A DNA stretch of 64,000 nt from Rubrivivax sp. GTDB lineage: Bacteria; Pseudomonadota; Gammaproteobacteria; Burkholderiales; Burkholderiaceae_C. Below the pieces are notes generated by a model. It worked only from the letters and a program-made list of their open reading frames with translations. It was not told the DNA's origin and made no database searches. Shown here in pieces: positions 45,785 to 54,407 of the stretch (the first letter of the stretch is position 1; every line of letters starts with the position of its first letter). The translations under genes and the position numbers were made by a program. The stretch spans positions 20,203 through 84,202 of the forward strand of contig JAIXWM010000177.1 of NCBI GenBank assembly GCA_027491255.1, written 5' to 3'.

Positions 45785-47895
45785 GCCGCCTCCATCCACA
45801 GGTGTCCGTGGCTGTCCAGCCGCGCCTGCCAGCCGGCGGGCACGACGACCGTGGTCTCGTCCTCGGCCACCAGGGCCGGGCCGTCGATGCGCTCACCCGG
45901 GGCGAGGTCGAAGCGCCAGTGCAGGCCGAAGGGCTGGCGCTCGCCACGGGCGGGCTCCCAGGCCTCGCGCCGGGCCGACGCTGCGCGCACGCGCTCGGCC
46001 GCCGGCAGCACGGTCTGCTGCGCCGGCGGCGGCGCCGTCGACACCGTGACCGACCAGGTCACGACCTCGACCGCCGAGCCAGGGATGCGCAGGCCGTAGA
46101 CCTGCTCGTAGGCCTGCTCGAAGCGCTCGGCCAGCGCGGCGAGCGCCGCCGCGTCCACCGGCCCCTCGTCGGGTCCGGGCAGGCGCACGCGCTGCTCATG
46201 CCCCTGACCGGCGTAACGCAGTTCGGCCAGGCGCGTCTCGTGCAGCGGCTGCCCGGCCGCCGCGGGCTCGACGACGGCGCGCGCCTGCGCCGCCATCGCT
46301 GTCAGGCGGGCCTGCACCGCCGCCGGGTCGGCGTGCTGCAGCAGCGCCAGGTCGCTGCGCACGACTTCGAAGGCGATCGGCGCGCGCAGGAAGCCGATGG
46401 CCGAGCCCACGCCGGCGCCCGCGGGCACGATCACGCGCCGGATGCCGAGCTTCTGCGCCAGGCGCCCGGCGTGCAGCGGCGCCGCGCCGCCGAAGGCGAT
46501 CATGGTGTGCTCTTCGGTCGCGCGGCCGCGCTCGATGGCGTGCACGCGCGCGGCGTTGGCCATGTTCTCCTCGACGATCTCGCTCACGCCGGCCGCGGCC
46601 CAGAAGGCGTCCATGCCGAGCGCCGCGCCCACGCCCGCTGCGAGCGCCTGCGCGGCACGGTCGGGGTCCAGCGGCAGGCGCCCGGCGGCAAAGCGCGCCG
46701 CGTCGATGCGGCCGAGCACGAGGTTGGCGTCGGTCACCGCCGGCAGCGTGCCGCCGCGGCCATAGCAGGCCGGCCCGGGCTCGGCGCCGCAGGAATCGGG
46801 GCCGACTGTGATGCGGCCCATCGCGTCCACGCGCCCGATCGAGCCGCCGCCGGCGCCGATCTCGACGAGCTCGATCACCGGCACGCGCACCGGCAGGCCG
46901 CTGCCCTTGAGATTGCGCCAGGCGCGCGCGACCTCGAAGCGGCGCGAGCGCTCGGGCTCGCCGCCCTCGATCAGGCAGATCTTGGCGGTGGTGCCGCCCA
47001 TGTCGAAGGCGAGCACGTCGCGCAGACCGCACTCGCGTGCCAGGTGCGCGGCGAGGATGGCGCCGCCGGCGGGCCCCGACTCGACGAGCCGGATCGGGAA
47101 GCGCGCCGCCTGCTCCAGCGTGGTCAGGCCGCCGCCGGACATCATCAGCAGCAGCGGGCAGCCCAGCCCCATCGCCAGCGCCGCGTCGCGCAGGCGCTGC
47201 AGGTAGCCGCCCATCAGCGGGCGGACGTAGGCGTTGGCCACCGTGGTCGAGAAGCGCTCGTACTCGCGCATCTCCGGGCAGACCTCGCTGGACAGACAGA
47301 CCGTGACGCCGTCGCCGAGCAGCGGCTGCAGGATCTCGCGCGCGCGCCGCTCGTGCGCCGGGTGCGCCCAGGCGTGCAGGAAACCCACCGCGACCGCCTC
47401 GACGCCCGCCTCGCGCAGGCGCAATCCGGCGGCACGCACGCCGTCCTCGTCGAGCGCGCGCAGCACCGCCCCGTCGGCCGCGATGCGCTCGCGCACCGCC
47501 AGCCGCAGCGCGCGCGGCACCAGGACCGGTGCGGCCTCGACGTCGACGTCGTAAGCGTCGCAGCGCTTCTCGTAGCCCATCTCGAGCACGTCGCGAAAGC
47601 CTTCGGTCGTCAGCAGCGCGGTGCGCGCGCCCTTGCGCTCGATGAGGGCGTTGGTGGCCAGCGTCGTGCCGTGGATGAACAGGCCCACCTCGGCCGCGGC
47701 CACACCGGACTCCGCGAGCAGCCGCGCCACGCCTTCCAGCACGGCCTGCTCGGGCGCGCGCGGCGTGGTCAGCACCTTGCAGCTGTAGCGCCGGGTCTGC
47801 GTCTCGAGCACGACGTCGGTGAAGGTGCCGCCAATGTCGGCGGCCAGGCGGATGGCGGCGCCCGCGTTCGTATTCGTGTTCGTGTCCGTGTTCAT
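45781..47895 (-). CDS. hyuA: Hydantoinase A/oxoprolinase subunit A family protein
   Basis: 704 residues. ATP-binding DIGGTFTDVVL at 20-30, HGTTLATNALIERKG, FSTTVANAYVRPLM, MSGGGL, FDMGGTTAKICLI, and GAGGGSIGRVD: a full HyuA. The first residues (NTDTNTNTNA) are coded by an AACACG-type hexanucleotide repeat at 47863-47892. Substrate class is cyclic imides/amides (hydantoins, 5-oxoproline, related); not decidable here. 52 bp downstream of kynureninase on the same strand, likely the same operon. Confidence 0.94.
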   Translation of the reverse strand: MNTDTNTNTNAGAAIRLAADIGGTFTDVVLETQTRRYSCKVLTTPRAPEQAVLEGVARLLAESGVAAAEVGLFIHGTTLATNALIERKGARTALLTTEGFRDVLEMGYEKRCDAYDVDVEAAPVLVPRALRLAVRERIAADGAVLRALDEDGVRAAGLRLREAGVEAVAVGFLHAWAHPAHERRAREILQPLLGDGVTVCLSSEVCPEMREYERFSTTVANAYVRPLMGGYLQRLRDAALAMGLGCPLLLMMSGGGLTTLEQAARFPIRLVESGPAGGAILAAHLARECGLRDVLAFDMGGTTAKICLIEGGEPERSRRFEVARAWRNLKGSGLPVRVPVIELVEIGAGGGSIGRVDAMGRITVGPDSCGAEPGPACYGRGGTLPAVTDANLVLGRIDAARFAAGRLPLDPDRAAQALAAGVGAALGMDAFWAAAGVSEIVEENMANAARVHAIERGRATEEHTMIAFGGAAPLHAGRLAQKLGIRRVIVPAGAGVGSAIGFLRAPIAFEVVRSDLALLQHADPAAVQARLTAMAAQARAVVEPAAAGQPLHETRLAELRYAGQGHEQRVRLPGPDEGPVDAAALAALAERFEQAYEQVYGLRIPGSAVEVVTWSVTVSTAPPPAQQTVLPAAERVRAASARREAWEPARGERQPFGLHWRFDLAPGERIDGPALVAEDETTVVVPAGWQARLDSHGHLWMEAA

Positions 47896-47947
47896 CGCCC
47901 GCCCCAGCGCTCACCGCTTGGCCCGCGCCACGGCGCGTGCACGGCGC

Positions 47948-49198
47948 TCATACCGAAGATCCCTGGTAGCGCGGGTCGCGCCACGCGCCCGCCTCGAGCA
48001 GGCTGCGCAAGACCTGCACCGCCTGCCACAGCTCGGCATGCGTCGTCGTCAGCGGGTGCACGCCCAGGCGCAGCGCGTCGGGCTTGCGCGCCGAGACGAC
48101 GACGCCGTGCGCCACCAGCGCCTGCGCCAGCGCGCCGGCATGCGCGAAGCGCAGCGCGACGTGCCCGCCGCGGCGCGCGTGCTCGCGTGGGCTCGACACC
48201 TCGACCCCCAGCGCGCCGCACTGCTGCGCGACCAGCGTGTCCAGGGTGTCGGTCAGCGAACGGTGGCGCGCGTCCAGCAGCGCCGGGTCGATGCCACGCC
48301 ACAGGTCGGCGGCGGCGGAGAAGGCGGCGTTGGCCAGCACCGCCGGCGTGCCGACGAGGAAACCGTCCATGCCTGCGGCGGGCCGGTAGTCGTGCTCGAA
48401 GGCAAAGGTGTCGGCGTGGCCCATCCAGCCGCAGATCGCCGGCCAGGCCGCGTCCTGCCAGCGCGGGTGGGCGTAGACGAAGGACGGCGCGCCGGGCCCG
48501 CCGCACAGGTACTTGTAGCCGCAGCCCAGGGCGAGGTCGGCCGCGCTGCCGCGCAGGTCTACCGCAACGGCACCGGCCGAATGAGACAAGTCCCACAGCG
48601 CGAGCGCGCCGGCAGCCTGCGCCTGCGCCGTCAGCGCCGCCATGTCCAGGCGCAGGCTGTGGCGGTAGTCGACGTGGGACAGCGCCACGACGGCCACGTC
48701 TCCCGGGGCCAGGGCCTGCGCCAGCGCCGCGGCGTCGGCCTGGGGCACGAGGCGCAGCTCGGCCAGGCCGGCGTGGGCGATGCCCTGCGCCGCGTAGCGG
48801 TTGGATGAAAAGACGTCGCGCTCGGCGACGATGACGCGCCGGGGCGCCTTCAAGGTCAGCGCCAGGCGCAGCAGCCGGTACTGGTTGACCGTGGTCGACT
48901 CGCCCACGCGCACGTCGTCGGGGCCGGCACCGAGCACCCCGGCCAGCGCCTGGCCCAGGGCGCGGGGCTGGTCGAGCCAGTCGAACTCGTTCCAGGAGCG
49001 GCGCCGCGCCACGCGCCAGCCGGCGTCCAGCGCCGCCTGCACCCGCGCCGGCGCGGCCAGCGGCATCGGGCCGATGGAGTTCGCGTCCAGGTAGACCGTG
49101 CCCGGCGTGCCGGGGGCGAAGCGCTCGCGCAGGGCGGCGAATGCGGGAGCGTCGGGGCCCGCATCGAGGCGGGCGCAATCGGCAGCAGTCAGTGGCAC
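47948..49198 (-). CDS. kynU: Kynureninase
   Basis: 416 residues from a GTG at 49196-49198. YLDANSIGPMP, VGESTTVNQYRLLRLAL, SHVDYRHSLRLDM, WDLSHSAGAVAVDL, and the PLP lysine Lys229 in GCGYKYLCGGPGAP; WMGHADTFAFE then GTPAVLANAA. It cleaves kynurenine to anthranilate and alanine. kynA and kynB, usually adjacent, are absent; instead it is upstream of hyuAB. Either the pathway is split in the genome or this paralogue acts on a related substrate. Confidence 0.88.
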   Translation of the reverse strand: MPLTAADCARLDAGPDAPAFAALRERFAPGTPGTVYLDANSIGPMPLAAPARVQAALDAGWRVARRRSWNEFDWLDQPRALGQALAGVLGAGPDDVRVGESTTVNQYRLLRLALTLKAPRRVIVAERDVFSSNRYAAQGIAHAGLAELRLVPQADAAALAQALAPGDVAVVALSHVDYRHSLRLDMAALTAQAQAAGALALWDLSHSAGAVAVDLRGSAADLALGCGYKYLCGGPGAPSFVYAHPRWQDAAWPAICGWMGHADTFAFEHDYRPAAGMDGFLVGTPAVLANAAFSAAADLWRGIDPALLDARHRSLTDTLDTLVAQQCGALGVEVSSPREHARRGGHVALRFAHAGALAQALVAHGVVVSARKPDALRLGVHPLTTTHAELWQAVQVLRSLLEAGAWRDPRYQGSSV

Positions 49199-49233
49199 GG
49201 GCAGTTGCTCAGGAAGGACAAGGCAGTCTGGAG

Positions 49234-49264
49234 GCTTCCGGCGCAGCCGGGCTGCGCCGGAAGC
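49234..49264. repeat. 14-bp perfect inverted repeat in the kynU/mipA-like intergenic region
   Basis: GCTTCCGGCGCAGC, CGG, GCTGCGCCGGAAGC. It is placed between two divergent starts, so it cannot be a normal terminator; a regulator site or kynU leader hairpin is more likely. A direct repeat TCACCGGCGC x2 follows at about 49270-49290. Confidence 0.6.
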
Positions 49265-49485
49265 GGCACATCACCGGCGCGTCACCGGCGCTGCCCGACC
49301 TCCTCCCGCGGATATTAAGCCGCCCGTGCCGCCACGGCCAGCAGGGCCCGAGCCATGACCATGCCCGAGGGGAATGGAGCCGGCCGCGACAGCCGCCGCC
49401 CGTGGGGCAGCCCGCGGCGGGAATGCCACCCATTGCAGAGCATTTCCATGCCACGGCGGGGCCCGTCGGGTTCACAATGCAGGGC

Positions 49486-50352
49486 ATGCCCAAGCCTGCA
49501 CCCCACCGCCTCCACCGGGGCCGCCGGTTCGGCGGCGTCACACTCCTGTCCGCGAGCCTCGTCATCCTGCTGCCGAGCGCCCATGCCGACAAGCCTGCGC
49601 CGACCGAGCCCCTGTGGGAGATCGGCGCGGTCGGTGTGGCCGTCAGCCAGCAAGCGTGGCCGGGCGCCGCCGAAGAGGTGCAGCGTGTGCTCGCCCTGCC
49701 CTATGTGCTCTACCGCGGGCCCTTGTTGCGCATCGACCGCGGCTCGGCCGGCTTGCGCGCCCTGCGCCGGGGCAACTTCGAACTCGACATCGGCGTGGCC
49801 GGGGCCTTCGGCTCGGCCAGCAAGGAGACGCAGGAGCGCCAGGGCATGCCACGCCTGGGCACGCTGGTGGAGTTCGGCCCGCGCGGCATCTGGGAGCTCG
49901 GCAGTGCCCCCGGCGGCGGGCGCTGGCGCGCCGAGCTGCCGCTGCGCGGCGTGTTCGACCTCGACGACCGGCTGGCCAGCCGGGGCTGGGCGCTGGAGCC
50001 CGAGCTGCAGTATCGGCACGACGGCATTGCGGGCTGGCGCCTGAACGCCAGTGCCGGGGCCCTGCTCGGCGACCGGCGCCTGAACGGCACCTTCTACGAC
50101 GTCGGCACGGCCTACGCCACCACTTCCCGGGCGGCGTACGAGGCCCGGGGCGGCCTCATCAGCTGGCGCCTCGGCCTGACCGCCTCGCACCGCCTGTCGC
50201 CCGAGTGGCGCGTCTTCGGCTTCGGCCGCATCGACCTGGTCTCGGGCGCGGCCAACGCCGACAGCCCGCTCGTCACGCGCCAGACGGGTTTCACGGGCGG
50301 CGTCGGCCTGCAATGGACCTGGATGCAGTCGTCGCAGCCGGCGTCGGACTGA
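49486..50352 (+). CDS. MipA/OmpV-family outer-membrane protein
   Basis: 288 residues. Signal peptide (VTLLSASLVILLPSAHA, cleavage near residue 33) followed by a beta-barrel-like sequence with alternating polar and hydrophobic residues: WEIGAVGVAVSQQAWPGA, VLALPYVLYRGPLLRIDR, GLRALRRGNFELDIGVAGAFGS, and a final strand GFTGGVGLQWTWM. Start 49486 is preferred because CACAAT at 49473-49478 looks like a -10 box; ATG 49477 is in frame too. The family is linked to antibiotic response and peptidoglycan scaffolding, with no clear role here. Confidence 0.85.
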   Translation: MPKPAPHRLHRGRRFGGVTLLSASLVILLPSAHADKPAPTEPLWEIGAVGVAVSQQAWPGAAEEVQRVLALPYVLYRGPLLRIDRGSAGLRALRRGNFELDIGVAGAFGSASKETQERQGMPRLGTLVEFGPRGIWELGSAPGGGRWRAELPLRGVFDLDDRLASRGWALEPELQYRHDGIAGWRLNASAGALLGDRRLNGTFYDVGTAYATTSRAAYEARGGLISWRLGLTASHRLSPEWRVFGFGRIDLVSGAANADSPLVTRQTGFTGGVGLQWTWMQSSQPASD

Positions 50353-50373
50353 GCAGCCGGGCAGACGGACCCC

Positions 50374-51270
50374 ATGACCTGGTTCGAGGGTTTCGACACC
50401 GTCGACACTTCAGTCGGGGGCTCGCGTGTGCACGCCCGCGTCGGCGGGCGCACCGGCGCGCCGGCGCTGTTGCTGCTGCACGGCTTCCCGCAGACGCACG
50501 TGATGTGGCACCGCGTGGCACAGGCCCTGGCCCCCACCTTCCGCCTCGTGCTGGCCGACCTTCGCGGCTACGGTGACTCGGCACTGCCCGCCGACGAGCC
50601 CGGCCACGCGCAGCAGTCCAAGCGCGCGATGGCCGCCGACCTCCTCGGGCTGATGTGCGAGCTTGGACACGAGCACTTCCACGTCTGCGGCCACGACCGC
50701 GGCGGCCGGGTCGCGCACCGCCTGGCGCTGGACCACCCGCAGGCCGTGGCGCGCCTGGCGGTGCTGGACATCGCACCGACGCTGGACATGTACGGCGCCA
50801 CCGACATGGCGTTCGCGCGCGCCTACTACCACTGGTTCCACCTGATCCAGCCCGCGCCGCTGCCCGAGAAGATGATCGCGGGCTGCGCGCGCGACTATCT
50901 GCACGCCAAGCTCGGCGGCTGGGGCACGGGCGGCCTGAGCCACATCGAGCCGCGAGCCCTGGCCGAGTACGAGCGCTGCTTCAGCCGCCCCGACGCCCTG
51001 CACAGCGCCTGCGAGGACTACCGCGCCGCGGCCTCGATCGACCTCGAGCACGACCGCGCCGCGCGCGCGGCCGGTCAGCGCATCGCCTGCGAGCTGCTCG
51101 TGCTGTGGGGCGCGCGCGGCGTCGTGCAGCGGATGTTCGACCCGCTGGCGCTGTGGCGTGCCCAGTGCGACGGGCGCGTGAGCGGGCGGGCGCTGGACTG
51201 CGGTCACTTCCTGCCGGAAGAACGGCCCGAAGAGACGGCGCAGGCGCTGGCGGCGTTCTTCGGCGACTGA
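50374..51270 (+). CDS. Haloacetate (fluoroacetate) dehalogenase-like alpha/beta-hydrolase
   Basis: 298 residues. Nucleophile Asp108 in CGHDRGGR, with Arg109 and Arg112, Asp132 (VLDIAPT), His153-Trp154 (YYHWF), Tyr216 (CEDYRA) and His278 (CGHF). These match, with an offset of two to three, the Asp110/Arg111/Arg114/Asp134/His155-Trp156/Tyr219/His280 set described for fluoroacetate dehalogenase, including the halide-stabilising His-Trp-Tyr. It would hydrolyse 2-haloacetates to glycolate in the cytoplasm. ATG at 50374; 21 bp after the MipA-like gene. Confidence 0.88.
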   Translation: MTWFEGFDTVDTSVGGSRVHARVGGRTGAPALLLLHGFPQTHVMWHRVAQALAPTFRLVLADLRGYGDSALPADEPGHAQQSKRAMAADLLGLMCELGHEHFHVCGHDRGGRVAHRLALDHPQAVARLAVLDIAPTLDMYGATDMAFARAYYHWFHLIQPAPLPEKMIAGCARDYLHAKLGGWGTGGLSHIEPRALAEYERCFSRPDALHSACEDYRAAASIDLEHDRAARAAGQRIACELLVLWGARGVVQRMFDPLALWRAQCDGRVSGRALDCGHFLPEERPEETAQALAAFFGD

Positions 51271-51298
51271 CGCCAAGCGATCTCGCGCCACACCCGGG

Positions 51299-51320
51299 CT
51301 CTCAGCCCCTCAGCCCCTCA
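51299..51320 (-). repeat. Post-stop repeat overlapping the lysE-like stop codon
   Basis: Minus strand TGAGGGGCTGAGGGGCTGAGAG, beginning at the gene's own TGA. Same motif as at 2884 and 4837. Confidence 0.6.
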
Positions 51321-51929
51321 GGCGCGCAGTGGCAGCAGAACGCCGATGGCCACGAACAAGCCGCCGCAGGCCTGGTTGAAACGCCGGCCCACGCGCTGCA
51401 GCCAGGGGCTCAGGCGGTGCGCGGTGCCCGCGATCAGGGCCTCGGTGACGATCTCGATCGCGACAAAGGTGCCGGCCATGACCAGGAATTGCAGCACGAG
51501 GCTGCGCGCCGGGTCGACGAACTGGGGCAGGAAGGCGGCGAAGAACAGCAGGCCCTTGGGGTTCGTCACCGCGCACAGCGCGCCCTGGCTGAACATCGAC
51601 GCGCCGCTGCGCGGCACGGCGCGCACACCCGCGTCCAGCCCGATCGGCGGCGCGCGCCAGACCTGCACGCCCAGCCAGGCGAGGTAGGCGCCGCCAAGCC
51701 ACTTCAGTGCCGTCAGGCCCGGCGCCGAGGTCGCGATCAGCGCGCCGATGCCGAACATCGACAGCCCGATCAGCACGAAGAAGCCGAGCGCGCCGCCGAG
51801 CACGGTGTAGAGCGCCCGGCGCGGGCCGTAGAGCGCGCCGTGCGTCAGCGCGAGCAGGCCGTTCGGGCCCGGCGACAAGGACAGGCCGATGGCAGCCAGC
51901 AGGTACAGCAGCCAGGTCTGCAGGCTCAC
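51318..51929 (-). CDS. LysE/RhtB-family exporter
   Basis: 203 residues from a GTG at 51927-51929 with GGAGGGTGG upstream. Five to six membrane segments, with LSLSPGPNGLLALTHGALYGPRRAL at the N-terminus (the LysE/RhtB PGP motif) and NPKGLLFFAAFLPQFVDP, the second family signature. These proteins export amino acids and related solutes; RhtB-type substrates vary. No LysG-type regulator is adjacent. Convergent with the dehalogenase-like gene. Confidence 0.93.
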   Translation of the reverse strand: MSLQTWLLYLLAAIGLSLSPGPNGLLALTHGALYGPRRALYTVLGGALGFFVLIGLSMFGIGALIATSAPGLTALKWLGGAYLAWLGVQVWRAPPIGLDAGVRAVPRSGASMFSQGALCAVTNPKGLLFFAAFLPQFVDPARSLVLQFLVMAGTFVAIEIVTEALIAGTAHRLSPWLQRVGRRFNQACGGLFVAIGVLLPLRA

Positions 51930-52181
51930 CGAGCCACCCTCCACGCTGCGCCGGGCCGCTCCCGCAGGGCAGGCTTCAGCTCCCGCAGGCCGAGACCATC
52001 GGCACGGCCTGCGGGCGCCCGCCGGGATTGACGGGCGGCAAGCGGCAGCGGGATTTCGCGCGCCGGGCCTTGCACAGCGGGCCAGGTCCGCAGCAATATC
52101 CGCGGCCCCAGGGCGCGACCGCGGCACTCTTGCTTGCGCCGCGCCCCGTTCATGCCTGCGCCACCGGAGTTGCCCGTGCCC

Positions 52182-52724
52182 ATGAAAACATCCTACCGTG
52201 CCCGTCACCCCCGCTCCGGCTGGACGCTGCCTGCCGCCATGGGTGCCGCCCTCGCTGTGGCCACCGCACTGCCCGCACTGGCGCAGCCGGCAGCCGGCAC
52301 TCATACCGTGCGGCTGCTGACGCCCGAGACGGCGTTGAAGGCCGCGCAGGCAGCGATCACCCGCTGCCGCGACAACGGGCACCAGGTCGCGGTGGCTGTG
52401 ACCGACCGCAGCGGCACGCTGCAGGTGCTGCTGCGCGACCGCTTCGCCGGGGCGCACACCGTGGAAGTGTCCATGCGCAAGGCCTGGACGGCGGCGAGCT
52501 TTCGCCTGCCGACCAAGGACCTCGGCGCCGAGACCCAGCCCGGCCAGCCCATGAGCGGCCTGCGCGGCGCCTCGCAGGTCATGCCCATCGGCGGCGGCCT
52601 GCCGATCGAGGCCGCGGGCAGCACCCTGGGCGGCATCGGCGTCTCGGGCGCGCCCGGCGGCGACGCCGATGATGCCTGTGCCCGCGCCGGACTGGACGCG
52701 ATCACGGACCTGATCGAGTTCTGA
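52182..52724 (+). CDS. GlcG/HbpS-family (DUF336) heme-binding-like protein, exported
   Basis: 180 residues. Signal peptide ending ALPALAQ near residue 35, then the DUF336 domain: LTPETALKAAQAAITRCRDNGHQVAVAVTDRSGTLQVLLRDRFAG, HTVEVSMRKAWTAASF, and PIEAAGSTLGGIGVSGAPGGDADDACARAGLDAI. The last block is diagnostic. HbpS-type proteins bind heme or act as sensors; function here is unknown. An ATG at 52152 would extend the N-terminus by 10 residues; 52182 gives a normal signal peptide. Confidence 0.9.
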   Translation: MKTSYRARHPRSGWTLPAAMGAALAVATALPALAQPAAGTHTVRLLTPETALKAAQAAITRCRDNGHQVAVAVTDRSGTLQVLLRDRFAGAHTVEVSMRKAWTAASFRLPTKDLGAETQPGQPMSGLRGASQVMPIGGGLPIEAAGSTLGGIGVSGAPGGDADDACARAGLDAITDLIEF

Positions 52725-52902
52725 TCCCGCATCCCGCGCGGCGCGGGCGAGTTACCCCGCGCCGCAGAGCGGTGCCGGTAGGGCCCGCCCGCATGCGTGA
52801 CGCCGGCCGTCGGGTTCACAATGCGCATTCGGGCGCCGCCCGAGCCCGGCCTCACGGGCGAGGGCGTGCGCGCTCCAGCCTACCCTGCCTGCCGAGGTGC
52901 CT

Positions 52903-53406
52903 ATGTCCGCCTTGTCCCGCCTGTCTGCCGTATTGCTGAGCCTGTTGGCCGTCTGCGCCGCCCAAGCCGAAGTGCGCGTGGTCCCGAAGATCGCCAGCGT
53001 TGCCGTGGGTGGCGCGTCGGTCGACGAGGCCGCCGCGCAATTCGACCGCTTGCTCGCAAGCACCTTCAGCACCGTCGAGGTCCGGTTCGAGGCCCAATAC
53101 GGGCTGCGCTTCTACCCTGGCTGGTGCCAGGTCACCAATGCTGTCGTCGAGGCCACGGTCATCGGTGCGCTGCCGCAGTGGGCAGGCGCCGCCACCGCCG
53201 ACGCCGCTGCGCGCCAGCGCTGGGACGCGCTCACCGCAGACGTGCGCGGCCGGGTCGCGGGCATGGAGCGAGACAGCCGCACCGCCGCGCAGGAGATGGA
53301 CCGACTGATCGAGGCCATGCCGTCTCAGCGTGACTGCGACGCCGCCAAGGCCGAGGCTGGCCGCATCATCGAGACGGTGAAGACGCGCCTCCTGGGCAGC
53401 CGCTGA
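52903..53406 (+). CDS. Secreted DUF922-like protein lacking the HExxH motif
   Basis: 167 residues from an ATG with GAGGTG 6 bases upstream. Signal peptide SLLAVCAAQA, then a domain whose layout (WCQVTNAVVEATVIGALPQW, a short W-containing helix, a long helix, then a Cys and C-terminal helix) resembles DUF922 putative Zn-proteases. The helix that should carry HExxH reads DVRGRVAGMERDS instead, so metal binding is lost if the relation is right. A CACAAT hexamer at about 52814 within TCGGGTTCACAATGC may be its -10 box. Confidence 0.65.
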   Translation: MSALSRLSAVLLSLLAVCAAQAEVRVVPKIASVAVGGASVDEAAAQFDRLLASTFSTVEVRFEAQYGLRFYPGWCQVTNAVVEATVIGALPQWAGAATADAAARQRWDALTADVRGRVAGMERDSRTAAQEMDRLIEAMPSQRDCDAAKAEAGRIIETVKTRLLGSR

Positions 53407-53585
53407 ACGCGTCAAGGGCGAGGCATCCGGCGTCCGCAGCCGCAGCCTCGCGGGACCGCGCGACACGGCGTGCCAGGGGCGAGGCATGGCTCGGCTTCAG
53501 CCAGGGAAACACCGATTGACGCCCCCTTGAGGCCTGCACAGACTTCGGGTCATGTGTTTTCGTCCGCTGCCGCGCGCCTGACCCG

Positions 53586-54407
53586 ATGGTCTCCACACCA
53601 GACGCTGCGTCTCTGACTGCGCCCGCCGTTCGCCCCGGCGCCAGCGCTGCACTCCTGCGCGTGCGTGACGTGCACCTGTCCTTCGGTGGCCTGCGTGCAC
53701 TGGACGGCGTGGGCTTCGACGTCCGCCCGGGCTTGATCACGAGCCTGATCGGCCCGAACGGCGCCGGCAAGACGACGCTGTTCAACGTCATTTCGGGGCT
53801 GTTGCCCGCCGATTCCGGCCAGATCGAGCTTGAAGGTCGTTCGCTGGCCGGTCTGGCGCCCGAGCGCATCAGCGCCCTCGGGCTCACGCGGTCGTTCCAG
53901 ATCGCGCGCGGCTTTCCCAGGCTCACGGTGTTCGAGCACCTGATGGTCTACGGCCGGGCCCAGCCCGGCGAGCGCTGGCTGGCTGCGCTCTTCGGCGCCG
54001 CGGCCGTGCGCCAGCGCGAGCAGGCGCTGGCCGAGGCTGCGCTGGCAGTCGCCCGCCGGCTCAGGCTCGACCGCGTGATCGACCACCTCGTGGGCGAGCT
54101 CTCGGGCGGGCAGAAGAAGCTGCTGGAGATCGGGCGCGCGCTCATGGGCGAGCCGCGGCTGCTGCTGCTCGACGAACCCGCAGCCGGCGTGAACCCGACA
54201 CTGGCCGAGGAGATCGGCGATCATCTGCGCACGATCGTCGCCGAAGGCCGAACGATCCTGCTCGTTGAACACGACATGACGCTCGTGCAGCGCATCTCGG
54301 ACCACGTGATCGTGCTCGCCGCCGGCCGCCTGCTGGCGCAGGGCCGCTTCGACGCCGTGCGCGACGACCCGGCGGTCCAGGACGCCTACCTCGGGGCGCG
54401 TCGATGA
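53586..54407 (+). CDS. livG: Branched-chain amino acid/amide ABC transporter ATPase, LivG type
   Basis: 273 residues. Walker A GPNGAGKT at 56-63, LTRSFQIARGFPRLTVFEHLMV, signature LSGGQKKLLEIGRALM, Walker B LLLLDEPAAGVNP and LLVEHDM: LivG-type, with the characteristic insert after the Q-loop. First gene of a G-F-J-H-M operon; its stop overlaps livF by 4 bp. The 179-bp region upstream (53407-53585) has no clear promoter. Confidence 0.94.
   Translation: MVSTPDAASLTAPAVRPGASAALLRVRDVHLSFGGLRALDGVGFDVRPGLITSLIGPNGAGKTTLFNVISGLLPADSGQIELEGRSLAGLAPERISALGLTRSFQIARGFPRLTVFEHLMVYGRAQPGERWLAALFGAAAVRQREQALAEAALAVARRLRLDRVIDHLVGELSGGQKKLLEIGRALMGEPRLLLLDEPAAGVNPTLAEEIGDHLRTIVAEGRTILLVEHDMTLVQRISDHVIVLAAGRLLAQGRFDAVRDDPAVQDAYLGARR

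Noticed and set aside
52797..53333. ORF starting MTPAVGFTMRIR over the DUF922-like gene
   Set aside because: Out of frame with the gene at 52903, which has a signal peptide, a good ribosome site and conserved Cys/Trp positions.
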